Shown here: positions 36,619-48,700 of the stretch, piece by piece
How positions within the stretch are numbered: the stretch's first letter is position 1
How the letters are laid out: the number at the start of each line of letters is the position of its first letter
Assembly (NCBI GenBank): GCA_004335835.1
Contig: RWJK01001794.1
Coordinates: forward strand, 1 to 64,000
DNA length: 64,000 bases
Source of the DNA: Scenedesmus sp. ARA3
Lineage: Eukaryota > Chlorophyta > Chlorophyceae > Sphaeropleales > Scenedesmaceae
Direction of reading: 5' to 3'
Made by a program: the position numbers and the translations under genes
Notes under the pieces: model-generated
The model's database searches: none
The model's input: the letters and a program-made list of their open reading frames with translations, nothing else
What the model was told of the DNA's origin: nothing

Positions 36619-37534
36619 CAGAGTCCGCCTCCATGGCCCTGCCAGCCGCAGCACGGTCTTCATGCGCGCTGGGCGCTGTTTCCATGCTAGCAAGGCTGGT
36701 GCTGCTGCCTGTTGCTGTGCTAAAAACATCGCTGTCGCTAGCAGCAGCAGGTAACTGCTGCATGCGCCTGCTGTCACTGCTGTCTGTTGCGTTGAGCTCG
36801 GGCTGGGTGCATTCTTGTATGCCTGTCTGCTGCTGCTGCTGTTGCTGCTCTTGTTCAAGCTCCTCCTGCTGCTGGGGCAGTTGTTCATGGCCATGACTTT
36901 GCCGCTGCTGCAGCTCACCTGCCACACCTGCTGCTGTGCTCCCAGCAAGCAGAGTGCCAGGTGTGAGCTCTGCTACTGCTGCTGCTGCTGCTGGCTGGTC
37001 AACAGTCAGCCCATCATCCAGCACCTCTGTCTGCAGCAGTGTTGAGTCCGCGGCGTCGGCCCCCAACAACAGCGTCTCCAGCAGCACCTCATCACAGCTG
37101 GTGGCAGCAGCTGCTGCTGGTACGGTTGTACATGTGATTCCTGTGCCCTGCTGCAGGACAGTCGCAGGCTGCTGCTGCTGCTGCGCAAGGTCACCAGCAG
37201 GGGCAGCATGCTGGCCTGACGCACCCTGCTGGTGCAATGCTGTGCTGGCCCCGTGCAGCAACAGCGGTGCTGTGCTGCTGGCTCCTGCCACGCCGACCAG
37301 CTGCCCAGGAGACGTCCATGGGCCAGCTGCAGAGCGAGGCTGGAAGGCACCGGCTTGCAGGCTGACGAAAGGGTTGCTGGCCTGATGCTGCTGCAGCTGC
37401 TGAAGAGCAGGCTGCGGTCCTGCTGCACGCAGCTCAGCACGAACTCCTTCAATGGTGTCCTGAAACACCGTTACAAAGCCCAGGAGCTGCTGCTGCAGCA
37501 GCACGAGGCGGGAATCCAGCGAGTCATGTGCCAT
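21706..37534 (-). CDS. ATRX: ATRX/ARIP4-type SNF2 chromatin remodeler, very large
   Basis: 24 exons: 36484-37534, 36137-36230, 35541-35804, 34969-35334, 34630-34768, 32882-34051, 32408-32632, 31401-31910, 31286-31312, 30441-31151, 29788-30222, 29164-29540, 28743-28875, 28152-28511, 27812-27994, 27368-27514, 26834-26995, 25969-26619, 25489-25641, 25133-25238, 24816-24940, 24415-24579, 24084-24170, 21706-23859. All phases agree over about 3,264 residues. Motor: [13 protein letters not shown], Walker [10 protein letters not shown] (Lys about 1775), [14 protein letters not shown] box (about 1970), [14 protein letters not shown], then [34 protein letters not shown] and RIWRYGQT (about 2425). LTGYPLQNN plus the [16 protein letters not shown] insert mark the ATRX/ARIP4 branch. 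No ADD zinc finger was seen. The long N-terminus is low-complexity with short conserved-looking islands. The C-terminal 717 residues are Gln-rich with Q30 and end in IDLTQDD. That the N-terminal exons belong to the same gene rests on frame continuity alone. Confidence 0.8.
21781..21859. repeat. CTG repeat encoding polyGln near the remodeler C-terminus
   Basis: An almost uninterrupted CTG tract (one CCG break) lies about 75 bp before the stop. On the coding strand it gives about 26 Gln with one Arg, just upstream of the acidic IDLTQDD end. Confidence 0.85.
22855..22944. repeat. (CTG)30 pure triplet repeat, Q30 in the remodeler
   Basis: Thirty uninterrupted CTG units (90 bp) in the last remodeler exon read CAG on the coding strand. 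This is the longest pure triplet run in the window and should be length-polymorphic. Confidence 0.97.
28528..28528. other. Single ambiguous base in a poly-G stretch
   Basis: One N sits in a run of G within a remodeler intron (28512-28742). It does not affect coding sequence in the model. Confidence 0.95.
31286..31312 (-). other. 27-nt microexon of the remodeler
   Basis: The segment is flanked by TCTTCAG upstream and GTGAGT downstream on the coding strand and encodes ALYGLLVCT. It keeps phase 0 with both neighbours (31401 and 31151). It is supported by splice signals and frame only, so skipping would also leave the frame intact. Confidence 0.6.
31913..32010. repeat. (GCAG)n tetranucleotide repeat, about 24.5 units, at an intron acceptor
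   Basis: 98 bp of perfect GCAG repeats read as CCTG on the coding strand and run straight into the acceptor of the 31401-31910 exon. The repeat therefore replaces the normal polypyrimidine tract. Its internal open frames (Pro-Ala-Cys-Leu or Gln-Ala-Gly-Arg) are artefacts. Confidence 0.95.
32242..32418. repeat. About 90-bp tandem duplication carrying a splice donor
   Basis: CCATCCGCAACCTGG.AGCC at 32242 recurs at 32332, and each unit ends in CCTCACCGTGAACAT. On the coding strand this is ATGTTCACG followed by GTGAGG, the donor. The copy at 32402-32407 is the donor used in the gene model; the copy at 32315-32320 is a decoy within the intron. Confidence 0.8.
34275..34405. repeat. 22-bp tandem repeat, six copies, in a remodeler intron
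   Basis: The unit GGGATGCCCATCCATGCATCAC occurs six times in a row. One copy is a base shorter and the last is diverged. It lies in the intron 34052-34629. Confidence 0.95.
34424..34470 (-). repeat. Decoy copy of an exon 3' end with its splice donor
   Basis: Read on the coding strand, this intronic segment contains CGCAGCAGGCTGGGCGAG followed by GTGGGCCACC. That nearly repeats the end of the real exon (34630-34768) and its donor about 197 bp away. It looks like a partial tandem duplication of exon end plus intron start. Confidence 0.7.
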
Positions 37535-38742
37535 AGCTTTGATTCAAATTGTGCTGGCCACACTGTTTAACAAACCCCGATCGTGACGCGTTTCACGTAT
37601 CTCAGTTCCATAGTTTGCGATGCGAGCCACTGAGCACACATGCAGCAGCATGCTGTGTGTTGTGCATAGGCACTCATACACGAAGAGCCACCATCAGAGT
37701 TGGGCATAAGAGGTGATGCACTTGCCACTATTTTCATAAGCTACAAGCTCAACCTGCCAGGCGAAGGTTATGCTGTCAAGGGGTTGCTGTGTGTCTGATG
37801 CACCAGGTGGCGCTTGAATCACCTCTGTTCCCGGACTGTTAGTCACCCAATGACTGTCACCCGCTTGATGTGAGGCAGGAGGTTGTGCTTATGGGTGATT
37901 TCAATTCCTGTTTTTTCTGTACAGCGGACAGGTGGCATAACTGAAGCAAGCACATCTTGTGAGCGCAAGCGCAGGCCATGGCTATGTGAAACAAGGGCCT
38001 TGATGAGAACATCTGCGGCCCTTGACGCAGAGGAGCATTGCTTGTAGCACAAATCACAAAAATTAACCATGAACATCACTGTAATACTCATATATGCCTG
38101 TGTTGCTGATCGCAGGCACAGCATACACAGCACATAGCATAACAAAGTGACTGGTGTGGCGGGTGCGTGTCCACCACCGTCGCACAGTGCTAGACTAAGT
38201 TTGCTCAACGTGTAAAATTTTATTTATATGCATTTGCTGCCGTGATCAGCAGGTGCAGACAGAGCAGCACAGGCTGCTGGGCGATCGTTCCAATGATTAC
38301 GTGCCGAAAGTCGCCGAAAGATCACACATACCTTTGTTAGAATTGTCAGGTGTGCCTACATGCATAAGCTGCATCTGAGCGGTGCTGTTGGCAGCCCGCC
38401 CTCACTATCTGCAAGCTGAAAGGGAGCTTGAGCACGATGCGTGACCTTCATGATATACGCCACAGTCACTCTGATGCTGTCAGAGACCACGGCTTCACAT
38501 GGGGTGACAGTCACAGGAGCCCTAGCAGTCTGTACACCAGCTCCTTTGAAAGGTGCAGTTTTAAGATGCTGCAGGAGGGCAGGAAAGACAAAATTGAGTA
38601 AGTGGCGCAATTTTATGACAAAAGCTGTGTTGGACTAGGCTGCTGTCATGTGTATCTTGCGACAAAGTGCCGCTGCTCAAGTGGACTGCTGTGTTGCTAT
38701 GGCACCAATGACACTGGGTGAGCTGTGCTACCCTCAGCCCTC
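37535..38742. promoter_or_regulatory. Divergent promoter region remodeler / DNA methyltransferase
   Basis: About 1.2 kb lie between the remodeler start on the minus strand and the first methyltransferase exon on the plus strand. The sequence is clearly more AT-rich than the genes and free of CTG repeats. Open frames such as 38441-38638 (+) and 38356-38610 (-) have no recognisable domain. An unrecognised first exon of the methyltransferase may lie here. Confidence 0.55.
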
Positions 38743-41700
38743 ATGAATGTCAGTTCTGATGGGCCACTGTGTTGCACGGCTGCTTGCAGGACCTTTCAAC
38801 CTGGCAGCTTCGTGTCGGTCAACCTGCCCAGCAAGACCAGCGAGGATGGCACCGGGCGCGGTGACATCTAGTGCGTGCCCGCTGCTCTGCGCCTGCTGTC
38901 AAACAACCAACATGCAGCCAGCATCCGCTGTGACTGGATCCCAACAGCAACTGCAATAGCGCGCACTGCTGCAGCAGAGGCCAGGCCATGATCAGGCTGG
39001 AGCAGGGCAGTGAATCACCAACATGCCTTGCTTGCTTCCCCTTGATTGCCCCGCTTGCGGGCCTATGCTGCTGGCTGTGTTGGCTATGGCCGTGGCACCC
39101 ATGCTGCTGCTGCTGCTGCCGCAGCGCGCCCAGCATCGCGCGCATCGAGGCCGTGTTTGAGGACAGGCGCGGCTGCTGCCACGTGGCGCTGCGCTACTTC
39201 TGGCGCTGGGGGCAGATCCATAAGGACGGCGACCTGCACCACGCGCTGCGGCCCAGGTGGGGGCGGCAGGGGGCGACGCTATGCACAAGTGACAGTAGCA
39301 GCAGCCGCCAGCGGCAGCTGGTGCTGGCACGTCCTGCCACCTTGCGCACCTGCCAGGCTGTGTTCAGCCCCTTTCTTTCTCTGGTGAAGCAAGGGTGTGC
39401 GCATTTCAGAACAACGGCAGCAGCATAAGCAGGCCTGGAGCCTTCAGTCTCAGCTTCTGGCAATCACCGTGCAGATAGTGCTACATTGGTCGCAATTGGC
39501 GAGAGTTTGGCATCTGCAAGGAGGCTTGCGCAATTGCAGCATTTGCACAAGCAGCTGGTGCTTCTGCATGCAGTTGCTGAAGTTGCTTGGGGACTGCTGC
39601 TGCCGCTGCTGCCGCAGCCACAGGGCGCAGCTGTTCCTGCAGAAGGAGGTCACGCTGCGCCCAGCGGGCACGGAGGGCAGGGCGGGGCCTGGGAGCTACA
39701 ACACGCTGCGATGTGAGTGCCGCGGCGCACTGGCACGCGCCAAATGCACGGCAGCCTGAACACAACCGCATACAGTCTGGCAGTGGCTACCAACATGACA
39801 TGTTGTGTGCTACCTATGAACGCTACAGCTGCACAATGCTACTCTGCTGGTGGTCTGTGATGTCGTCAATCTGCCAGCTCACGCAGCCGCCTCCTAATGT
39901 GCTCACCTGCCTTTCAACCTGCGCACCTGCCTGCCTGCCCACCTGCCTGCCCACCTGGGCCCCTGCAGTCGCTGACGGCTGCTTCAAGGAGCTGCTGCCA
40001 GCCATCCAGCTCAACGGCCTCGTCACAGTGCTGCCCAAGGCCGTGGTGCTGCAGCAATGGGGCGGGGCGGGCGGCGACGAGGATGCTGCCCTGGCGCGGT
40101 ACGAGGCCAACTGGGGCAGCCAGGGCGCAGGGGCAGACCCCATCAGCGGTGCGCGCAGCAACGGCTTCTGGTTCCAATACACCTTTGTGAGTGGCCGGGC
40201 ACGCGGTGAACACAGCTGGTTTACCAGCAGTGGTTTTCATGACAGTGGTTAGGCGGGTTGCAGCAGGTCAATGCAGCTGGAGTTTGCAAGCTGACCCTGT
40301 GTGCAGCATGGTGCACTGCTGCGCTGCATGCTGGCGCGGAGTGACCAAGCTGCTGTTGCCAGTCCTTCTGGATGTGTTGTGCACGCTGGCATTTGATGTT
40401 GGTGCTGCATGCTGCTGCTGCTGCCAGGACCCAACATGCTACAGTTTCGAGACAGCCAACACAGAGGACCTGCCAGCCATCAAGCTGCCCGGCAGCCGCG
40501 GCAAGAAGCAGCAGCAGCACCCTCTGCACACTGGCAGCAGTCAAGACGCTGCAGCGGCTGGCGGGGACAAGTTCAAGCGCTTGGCGAAGGAGCTGGTGAG
40601 CAGCGGGCTGGCAGCGCTGCATGATTGCTGTGGGTCAGGCAGCTGCCTGGCTAGCCTTGCACCAGAGCCACACCCTTGCCTTGACAAAAGCAGCACCACG
40701 CGCTGCACTGGGCGCTGCAGCTACCCAGGCAGTACGTGCATCGCAGTTTATGTTGCATGTCTTGGTGCAGGGTGCAAGCAGCGCTGCACTGCAGCAACAA
40801 CAACGACGAAACCCGCCTGTACATGTGCTCTATCCTGCCGCTGTGCCGTGCGCAGGGCCTGACCATGGGTGACGCGTTCTGTGGGATGGGCACGGTCAGC
40901 ATTGCCGCAAATGAAGTAGGCTGGCAGGTGCGTGCGCTGCGCAGCAGCTGCTGGATTGTGCAGCAGGGGCAGGAACGGTTGCATCACAATGCTACGGCAT
41001 GTTGACATCGGAACAGGACTGGTGTATGTGGTGGCTATGTGTGTGCCTTGATGTCAAGGGATTCCAGTTGTTTGACATGCCAGCCGCAGTATCACCAGAG
41101 TGCCGCAACAGCGCTGTGCAGCATCTTGCTGAGGGTGTCAGGGCACTCGCTGGCAATGCGCGCACTCACGCCGCATGTACTGCTCGCGCTGTGCACATGG
41201 CTGGCCTGATCCGGGCTGCCTGCTGGCGCTGCCTGCCCACCTGCCGCCAAACGCCTGCCCTGCAGGTTGAGTTTGGCATTGACAGCAGCAGGGACGCCCT
41301 GGCCAGCTTCCGCGCCAACACGTCACACAGCGCCGCTGCGCCCTTCAACGCAGTCACTGGCCGGCCGCCAGCAGACCTGCCGCCACTGAAGGTGAGGGTG
41401 CGCTTGATGCTGGCTGCGCAGCTGCACTTGTCGGCAGCTGATGGGTGCAGGGTTATAGCTATGCTCTGGTTCAGGATGGCAACAGACTGCAATCTATCCA
41501 ATGTGTTGAGCATATGCAGCTGCCTCACCTGCATATGCCTGCGCTGCGCCGGCTGCTGCTGCCCCCTGCCAGGTGGAGCAGGTGGTGGCGCAGGCCCGCA
41601 GCGGGCGGCTGGCGCTGCCTGCTGTGGACTGGCTGCACCTCAGCCCGCCCTGCCAGAACGTGTCGCAGAAGAAGTCACTGGAGCAGCGTGTGTTCTCCGG

Positions 41701-43292
41701 AGCTGAGCTGACGTGAGGCGGCAGGGCTGGGGGGAGGCTGGGTCGTTGCGGGGTATTTGGCTCAGGGCCTGTGCGCTGCTGCTGCACAGCCTGCAATGCT
41801 TGTTGATTTGTGCCTCAAACCAGTCATCAAGGCAGGGCTCAGGCAGTGCCTGCAGTTCTTTGGTGTCAGATGGTGAGCAGCAGCTGTACACTGCATCAGC
41901 TGCTCTTGCTCTGCCGCCGCTGAGCTGCGCACTGCTGCCCCTCAGGCTTTTCCATGCTCACCTGCCGTACCTAACCCTGCTGTGTCCAGGTCTGCGCTGG
42001 AGCTGGTGGGCCTGCTGCAGCCCAGCTTTGTCACACTTGAAGAGGTGCTGGGCTTCCTGGCGCAGAAGTGAGCGGCACACAGCGTGCTCGGCGTGGCTGG
42101 CAAAACACGCTGCTGCATTGGATGCCTGCAGCAATGTAGTGCTGTTCAGTGTGCACAATGCAGTGCTGTCAGTTTATCAGTGTGTTGGCGGACTGCTTGG
42201 CTGGTCAGCCTCACGTCGGCTTAGATCAACAAGTGTGTGCGAGGAGGCACCCGCCCAGCGTGCTGCGTGCTCGCTTGTGCATCACGTGCAGCGACCCCTC
42301 CTAGGGCTGCCCAGCTCTCACCACACGCACTGCTGCGGTGCTTGCGCGGCCGTCCATGCTGTTGTGCCCCTGCAGGTTCTTGCCGCAAAACCTGAAAGGG
42401 GTGCTGGCTGGCTTCCCCAATGAGCCCTCTGCTCCAGAGCACAGCAGCAGCAGCGCAGCAGACGCAGCAGCAGATGACAGCGAAGATGAGGACACAGATG
42501 GGGAAGAAGATGAGGGTGGAGGTGACAGTGAAGATGATCAGGAGGGTGAGGGCCTGGCTGATGTTGCGGGCGAAGACGGCACCGAGGAGGACACAGCAGC
42601 AGCTGGTGACAGCAGCGGCCGCCCTGCTGCTGTGCTGCTCAACCCTGTGCTGATGGTGGTGGCTGGCCTGCTGGACCAGGGCTACCAAGTGCGGCTGTGC
42701 CTGCTCAACGCAGCCCACTACGGCGTGCCGCAGATGCGATGGGTGAGCGGCGCAGGTTTGCGAGGAGCGCTGGCGTGGACAGCAATGCTTGCTCAATCGC
42801 TGCGCGGCAGGACGCCCGCCAGGCCAGCCAAGGGAATGCTGGTCCTTGGACATTGCTGGCGTCAGCATCTGCCTGTATGACCACTGGCTTTTAACAGTTG
42901 TGTGAGAAGTGTGCGCTGAATCAACTGGAGTCGCACACAACTGCCACTGCTCATGTGGCTGCTGCATGCATGCTGCACCGCTGCTGCTCTGCTGTAGCGC
43001 GTGGTGCTGCTTGCCGCCAAGCATGGCTGCCAGTTGCCGGAGCCGCCACCGCCCCGCTACGCGCTGCCTGAGGGCGCCAGCAGCAAGCCGCGGGTGCCAG
43101 CGACAGACACAGGTGCGGCGTGCGGCACTGCAGCAGGAAGACATGTACGTGCGCCGCGTGTAGCGCCCACAGCCTGCATCCACACAGCTACTGTCACTTC
43201 GGCTCATAGCTGTGGTTGAAAGCCCTCTTGAGCGTTACATCAACATCGAGCGTGTCGCGTCCAGGCCGCTGCTGGCGCTTCAGGCAGTACAC

Positions 43293-43348
<56 letters not shown>

Positions 43349-45750
43349 GCTGCCGCTGCTGCAGGCTTCCTGGTCAAAGCTGGTGCGACCGGTGGTAAAG
43401 CATACAGCGACTGGCGTGAGGTGCTTGCGGTGACGCCTGAGGACCCCGGGACACTGCCCCCAGCCATCACACTGCAGGTAAGGCAGTGAGGTGCTGCTGC
43501 ACAGCAGCCAGGCCAACAGGTTGATGCTGCAACATGGGCCTCAACGTAGGTGCCTGCGTGCTGAACTTGGCTGGCGCAGTGCAGCTGTGCCGGCTTGCTG
43601 CTTGCTGTGCATGTGCAGGTCATGGCTGCTGCTGACCATGCTTGCGCTTGGTATGTCCTCACTTGTGCGCGCCTGCAGGAGGCCTGTGGGGACTTGCCTC
43701 CCCTCAACCCACCTTGCTGCACACACAAGGCAGCAGCAGCAGCAGCGGACCAGCAACAGTGCTGCTCAGGAGCTGGGCACAGCGGCACTGCAGCCGGCGG
43801 CCAGCAGCAGCCAGCAGGAAGCAGCGCAGCAGCGCCCCGCCAGGCTGCGGTGTGGCTGGGTGAGGAGGTGGCCCGCTACAGGCCTGAGGCAGGCATCATG
43901 AACTGCCCCCTGCCGGTGGATGCCCTGCAGGGGCGCGGCTGCACGCCAGTGTCACTGTTTGCCAAATGGGCGCGCAGGTGAGAGGGCACAGCAAGTGGTG
44001 CTGGGTATTGCTGGATTGGCCATCTGCAACCTGCACTGTGTCTGCTGGTCCTGCCACCACTGCTATTGCGGCCGCCACTTAGGTTTTGCCTGCCCTGCTT
44101 GCGCTTGATGCATCTGCACCAGCAGCACCCACCCTCTGCTGCATGCTGCACCGGGGCGCTCACGCTGCGCCGTGCTGTTGCCTTCCTGCCTTGCATGCTG
44201 CACGCTGCTACGGCGGCTGCTGCTGCTGCCGCCTGGCCCGCAGCCCCCACGCAGCTCACCAAGCACTGCGCGGCTTTGACGCCAGCCTGCTGCACGACCA
44301 CTGCGTGCAGCACCCCAACAGCGCCAAACTAGCGCAGCTGCTGGCGGCACCAGAATGGGACGCAGCCGCATGCCCCGCTGATCGGGCATCGGTGGAGGCC
44401 ATGAGTGCCAAGGAGCGGGAAAAGCTAAAGCATGGCGGGCGGCGGCTGGCTGCTGACGGGCTGATGGCGTGCGTGCTGGGGCACAACGATCCCGGCATGA
44501 GGTTCTGCGTGCACTTTGCCGAGGACAGGTGCGCGCAGTGGCGGCTGCTGGCGCTACATGCAGCGGCGCACTGCAGCTCTGCAGGCAGGCACAGCACCAG
44601 CCACATGTTCATTGCAGCGTCAGCTGCGATGGTACCTGATGTTTTGCAGTGTATGTCTTGCCATCTGTAACATGATGTGCCAGTTCTGAGTCTGCTGCTG
44701 TTGCTGTGGGGGGCATGCTGCGCAGGTACCTCTCCCTGGCTGAGCGGCGCCGCGGGCAGTCGCTGCCGGACTGGGTGGCCATCCATGGCAGCAGGGAGCA
44801 GGCACGGCAGCAGCAGGTGAGGGCGCGGGTGGCGGTGGAGGCGGCCCCGCCTTTGCGTCTGTAGCCACGGCACTAGCTGCTGCCAATGCCCTGTCTTCCC
44901 TGCTGTCTGTGGCTGTTGGTTTTGGCCCTGTCAAACAGCCAAGTGCGTGCATGGTGCATGGTGTGTTTGAGGTTGGCCTGCCGTGCGAGCATTGCTCAGA
45001 CCCGCATTGCAACTGCCAGCTGCAAGCTGCTACACGTCCTTGCACAAAGGGCCCTCTCACACCAGTGCAGCGCACTTAGCACCGGCTCAGCTCTCCCTGC
45101 CAACGCTGCCGCCTGCCCTGCTGCCTGCCGTTTGGGCCGCTGCTGCCGCTGCCTGCTGTGCTCAGGTGGGCAACGCCGTGCCGTACCTGCTGGCTGCAGA
45201 GGTGGCAGCATCAGTGTGGCAGGCAGCAACTGGTGAGCCTGGCCGCCGCCCGCCGCAGCTGAACGGCCCCTGCCCTGAGGGCACAGGCATTGCTGACCCC
45301 CTGCTGCTGGCACAGCACTACGTGCCTTGGCTGCAGCAGCAGCAGCAGCAGGCTGCTGGTGGCGGCTGGGGCGGTGTGCTGCAGGCCTGCAGGCGGCAGC
45401 TGCAGCAGGAGGCACGGGCGCTGCAGCAGCAGCAGCAGCAGCGGAGCGCCAGGCAGGCGGCGCAGCAGCAGCAGCAGCAGCCCGGGGCCACCCAGCACAC
45501 CAGTTCATTACAACAGCAGCCACAGCAGACGCAGAAGACACAGCAGACACAGATGACGCAGCAGACACAACAGACGCAGAAAGGGCAACAAACGAGGGCA
45601 CAGCAGACGCAGCAGGCTCCACAGCAGAAACCAAGCAAACAGAAGGCGCCCCTGCAGCAGCAGCAGCAGCAGCAGAAGCAGGGATCTAAGCGGCACGAAG
45701 CACCTGAGGCCCCTGGCAGCAGCAGGAAGCGACCGCGTGGTGCAGCTTAG
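38743..45750 (+). CDS. BAH-domain cytosine-5 DNA methyltransferase
   Basis: Sixteen exons: 38743-38870, 39125-39256, 39624-39712, 39969-40186, 40428-40633, 40771-40927, 41266-41391, 41573-41712, 41990-42067, 42376-42742, 42998-43112, 43365-43477, 43679-43977, 44244-44528, 44726-44816, 45166-45750. They give about 1,042 residues. A BAH domain comes first (FQPGSFVSVNLP, then SIARIEAVFEDRRG and HVALRYFWRWGQ, residues about 17-120 or more). Methyltransferase motifs follow: I DAFCGMGTVSIAANEVGW (about 292), IV SPPCQNVSQ (catalytic Cys about 379), VI TLEEVLGF, VIII LLNAAHYGVPQMRWR, and X VGNAVPYLLAAE (about 849). An acidic insert of about 80 residues separates VI from VIII. The C-terminus is a Gln/Thr-rich basic tail. 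No chromodomain or RFD was seen, so assignment to the DNMT1 or CMT class is open. The exon 5/6 junction needs a GTCAGG donor. The start is an in-frame ATG; an acceptor at about 38790 could instead mark an upstream exon. Confidence 0.85.
43290..43346. repeat. (CTG)n repeat leading into a methyltransferase acceptor
   Basis: A long CTG run in the intron 43113-43364 ends in CCGCTGCCGCTGCTGCAG just before exon 12. The repeat is intronic in this model, although it would read as poly-Leu, Cys or Ala in the three frames. Confidence 0.85.
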
Positions 45751-48700
45751 ATGGGAGGCCCCAGCTGACCATGGTGGATGTTCGTCGACTTGAGTGATGT
45801 ACCATTTAAATGGGCGGGGATTGGACGTATGTGACTTTGCCGTTCTAGCTTGGTAGCATGTGTCTGATATCCTGGACAGCTCAATGCTAAAGAGATTTGG
45901 TCTGCCGACGACCCGACATGCTTGCTGTAGTTCCAGGCATCAGATTATGCAATGTGAGAAGCCGCATTTGTTTTATCTCTTGGGTCATTGGTTGGGCTCC
46001 TCACCCAACACATTGTCTTATGCGTGCACTCCTGCTGGCCTGCGCCTGCTGCCTGCCACGCCTTTGGCAGTGCTGTGGCTGGCAGCTGCATGAAGCATGC
46101 ACCATGTGTGCCATCCTGTGATGACCTCTACCTGGGTTTCTAGGAAATGTTGCCCTCCGCCTCATCATGTCACCACTGACAAGTGGCGTGCTGAACAACC
46201 CACAGCAACATCGCCAAGCCCTACTGCTGCTGATGCAGATCCTCCTTCCGAAAGTGGATGCTGCTTAGCATGGCGTAACTGTTGGCGTTTGATTGGGATC
46301 CAGATTATGCCTGCCTTCAAACTGCTAGAAAGATTTGTCTCCAGGTTCGCTGAACCAGATGGTATTCGCTGTTGGTACTGGATGCAGCTTATCAAAGTGA
46401 TGGTGATGCTTATGGTGGATGCTGTTTGGCGCAGGGTGTGCTGCTGGCACTTGCAATTCATTCAGAGTGACGCATGTGCGTCGGATCATGACAGATGCAT
46501 AGCTTGCCGGGGACTGGCATTTTTCAACTGATGAGACGCTTGGCTGAACATCTGCAGATGTTACTGGGATGGTGTCCTACAGCGTTTTTTGGTTCCTTCT
46601 TGCATAAGCTCCTGGATAAGCTCGTGGCTTCAACTTGGTGATTGGTATGATGAGTTGATTTCGTGGCTCTTTCGGGGTCCTTCATGGGCATGGCTGGCAC
46701 AGCTGGCAGCTGCTGCAGCTACCACCGGCCACATGCCAGTGGCTCCCCGGCAGCCCAGGCCTGGGCCCTAGGGCCTGGGCTGCTGGAGGCCTGGCACTGC
46801 ACCTTGCAGTGCTGTAGCATAGCATGGCAGCCTACACATGACACAACACGGCATACTCAACGAAAAACACATACACAGCTATGTGAGGACGCCGTACACA
46901 CGCAAATCTGTGCCACATGCGTGGCATGTAGCACAGCTGCAGCACAGACACAGCAGCCCGGCACATGCTGCACACAGCATGTGCACCGTGGGTGCACAGC
47001 ATGCCGTATGCAGGCAGGGCTGCCGCGAAAGGCACATGCAGCCGCAGCATGACACTGCTGCGCTGCACTCTGGTTGCTAACGCATGACAGCCCGGAAACT
47101 ACCTCCTTTCTTGAAAATAGCCAAAGAGGTGCTCGGCCCACACAACAAATCAGCCAATCAAGTGGCAGACTGATGTGCTGCCATCTTACAAGGCGCAAAA
47201 GAACCATTCTACAGCTGGCGACATAAAACAGCCTGCATCAAGCATTGAACCATGACAGGCACATCACGAAACACCCAACCAGCATAAAAGACATGGGCGC
47301 AGTCACTGCAGCGGCTGCACCTGGCTTGCCCTGGTGCAGCATGGGGGCTGCAGTTGCAGGCGTAGCCACATGATGGCAGCTGAGCGCAAGCATGGCTGGG
47401 GCAAACATCAAGGCAAGCATATGGCTGCCGTGTGCTGCTGCCCCACACCATGCAAGGCTCAGAGCACGCGTGCTGTATGCCACCTGCTGTGAATTGCGCT
47501 GCATGCTTTATGGCACTTGAGAACGTGCTGCATGAGCATACTGCTTTTAAAAAGGCACTTTCATGACATCATGACTCTGCAATGAACGACGGCCACATGC
47601 ACTCCAAAAGACACATCCTTGCTTCAAAAACGTGCCGGGTCCACGGTGCTCTTGAGACACGAGGGCCTGGGCGCAAGCTCTCCTGGGCGCCAAGTGCAGC
47701 CAGCCCGCCGGGCCGGGCAGTCACTGCTCACTGCTGAGGTGCAGGGACTCCCTGGGACTTTCATGCGACTTTCACGCGACACCACAACAGGGGTTCACGC
47801 CAGCAAGCGACCCTGCACACAACCGTCCCACTGGCATAGTAAAGCGTGGGGCTTCATGCCACACCACGACAGGTATCTGCATGGCAAAGGCGCTGCATAG
47901 TGATGATGCACGGCTCAGGTTCCTTGAGTCACATGCATCATGCGCACCAGCCACCGCAATGCAGGCCTGCCCAGACGGGGCAGGCGCAACCCAGAACTGG
48001 CCAGAAAGAAGTAGGGCAGGTGGAGCAGCCACAGACAGCACACACATGCGTGCTTGCTGCCAGTCCCACAACTGCCGCCAGTATAATCTACACACACGCA
48101 CACAGCAGTTCTTTGGTACACACAATGCACATATTAGTACACACACGACACATGGGCACACACACCACAGCTAACTTGGCTTCAAATTGCTGCAGCCCTG
48201 TCATAATGCTAGAACACCTGCTGACTACATGCTGACTACATGCTACTAATTGTGCAGCGTATCTGCCATTGCACAGGCAGCGTGAGCTGCCTGCCCGCCT
48301 CCTGCATGCACCCATGCGTGTTGTGCGGATTCAGTGGTGCAAGCATGCAGACAGCAAGCCATGCGGCTGGGATGCATGCATCACACAACAAAGCAGGGCT
48401 ATCACATATCAAAAGCTTTGATTGGCATCATGCCTGCGGCGCGTAGAGGACAACGCCAGGACAAGTTACAGAAGTCATTCGAAAGAAACTGCCCCAGAGG
48501 TTACGGCACACGTGGGACAGCAGCAATTATCGTCATGCCGCAAAACTAAAACCGGGATCACACAAGAGGCCAAAGCACCGTCTGGCGCAAGACAGCAGCA
48601 GACGCGTTGTAACCTTCAGTGAAAATGCATCAAAGCTACAGGTCGTATACTGCAGCTGCTTGCAGCATCTGCAGCGGCAGTCTGGTGGTGCCTGCCGTAG

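Noticed and set aside
38356..38638. Overlapping open frames on both strands upstream of the methyltransferase
   Set aside because: AT-rich promoter-like DNA; the plus-strand frame cannot be spliced convincingly to the BAH exon.
46097..46531. 144-codon plus-strand open frame after the methyltransferase
   Set aside because: No recognisable family and no splice-consistent partner exons.
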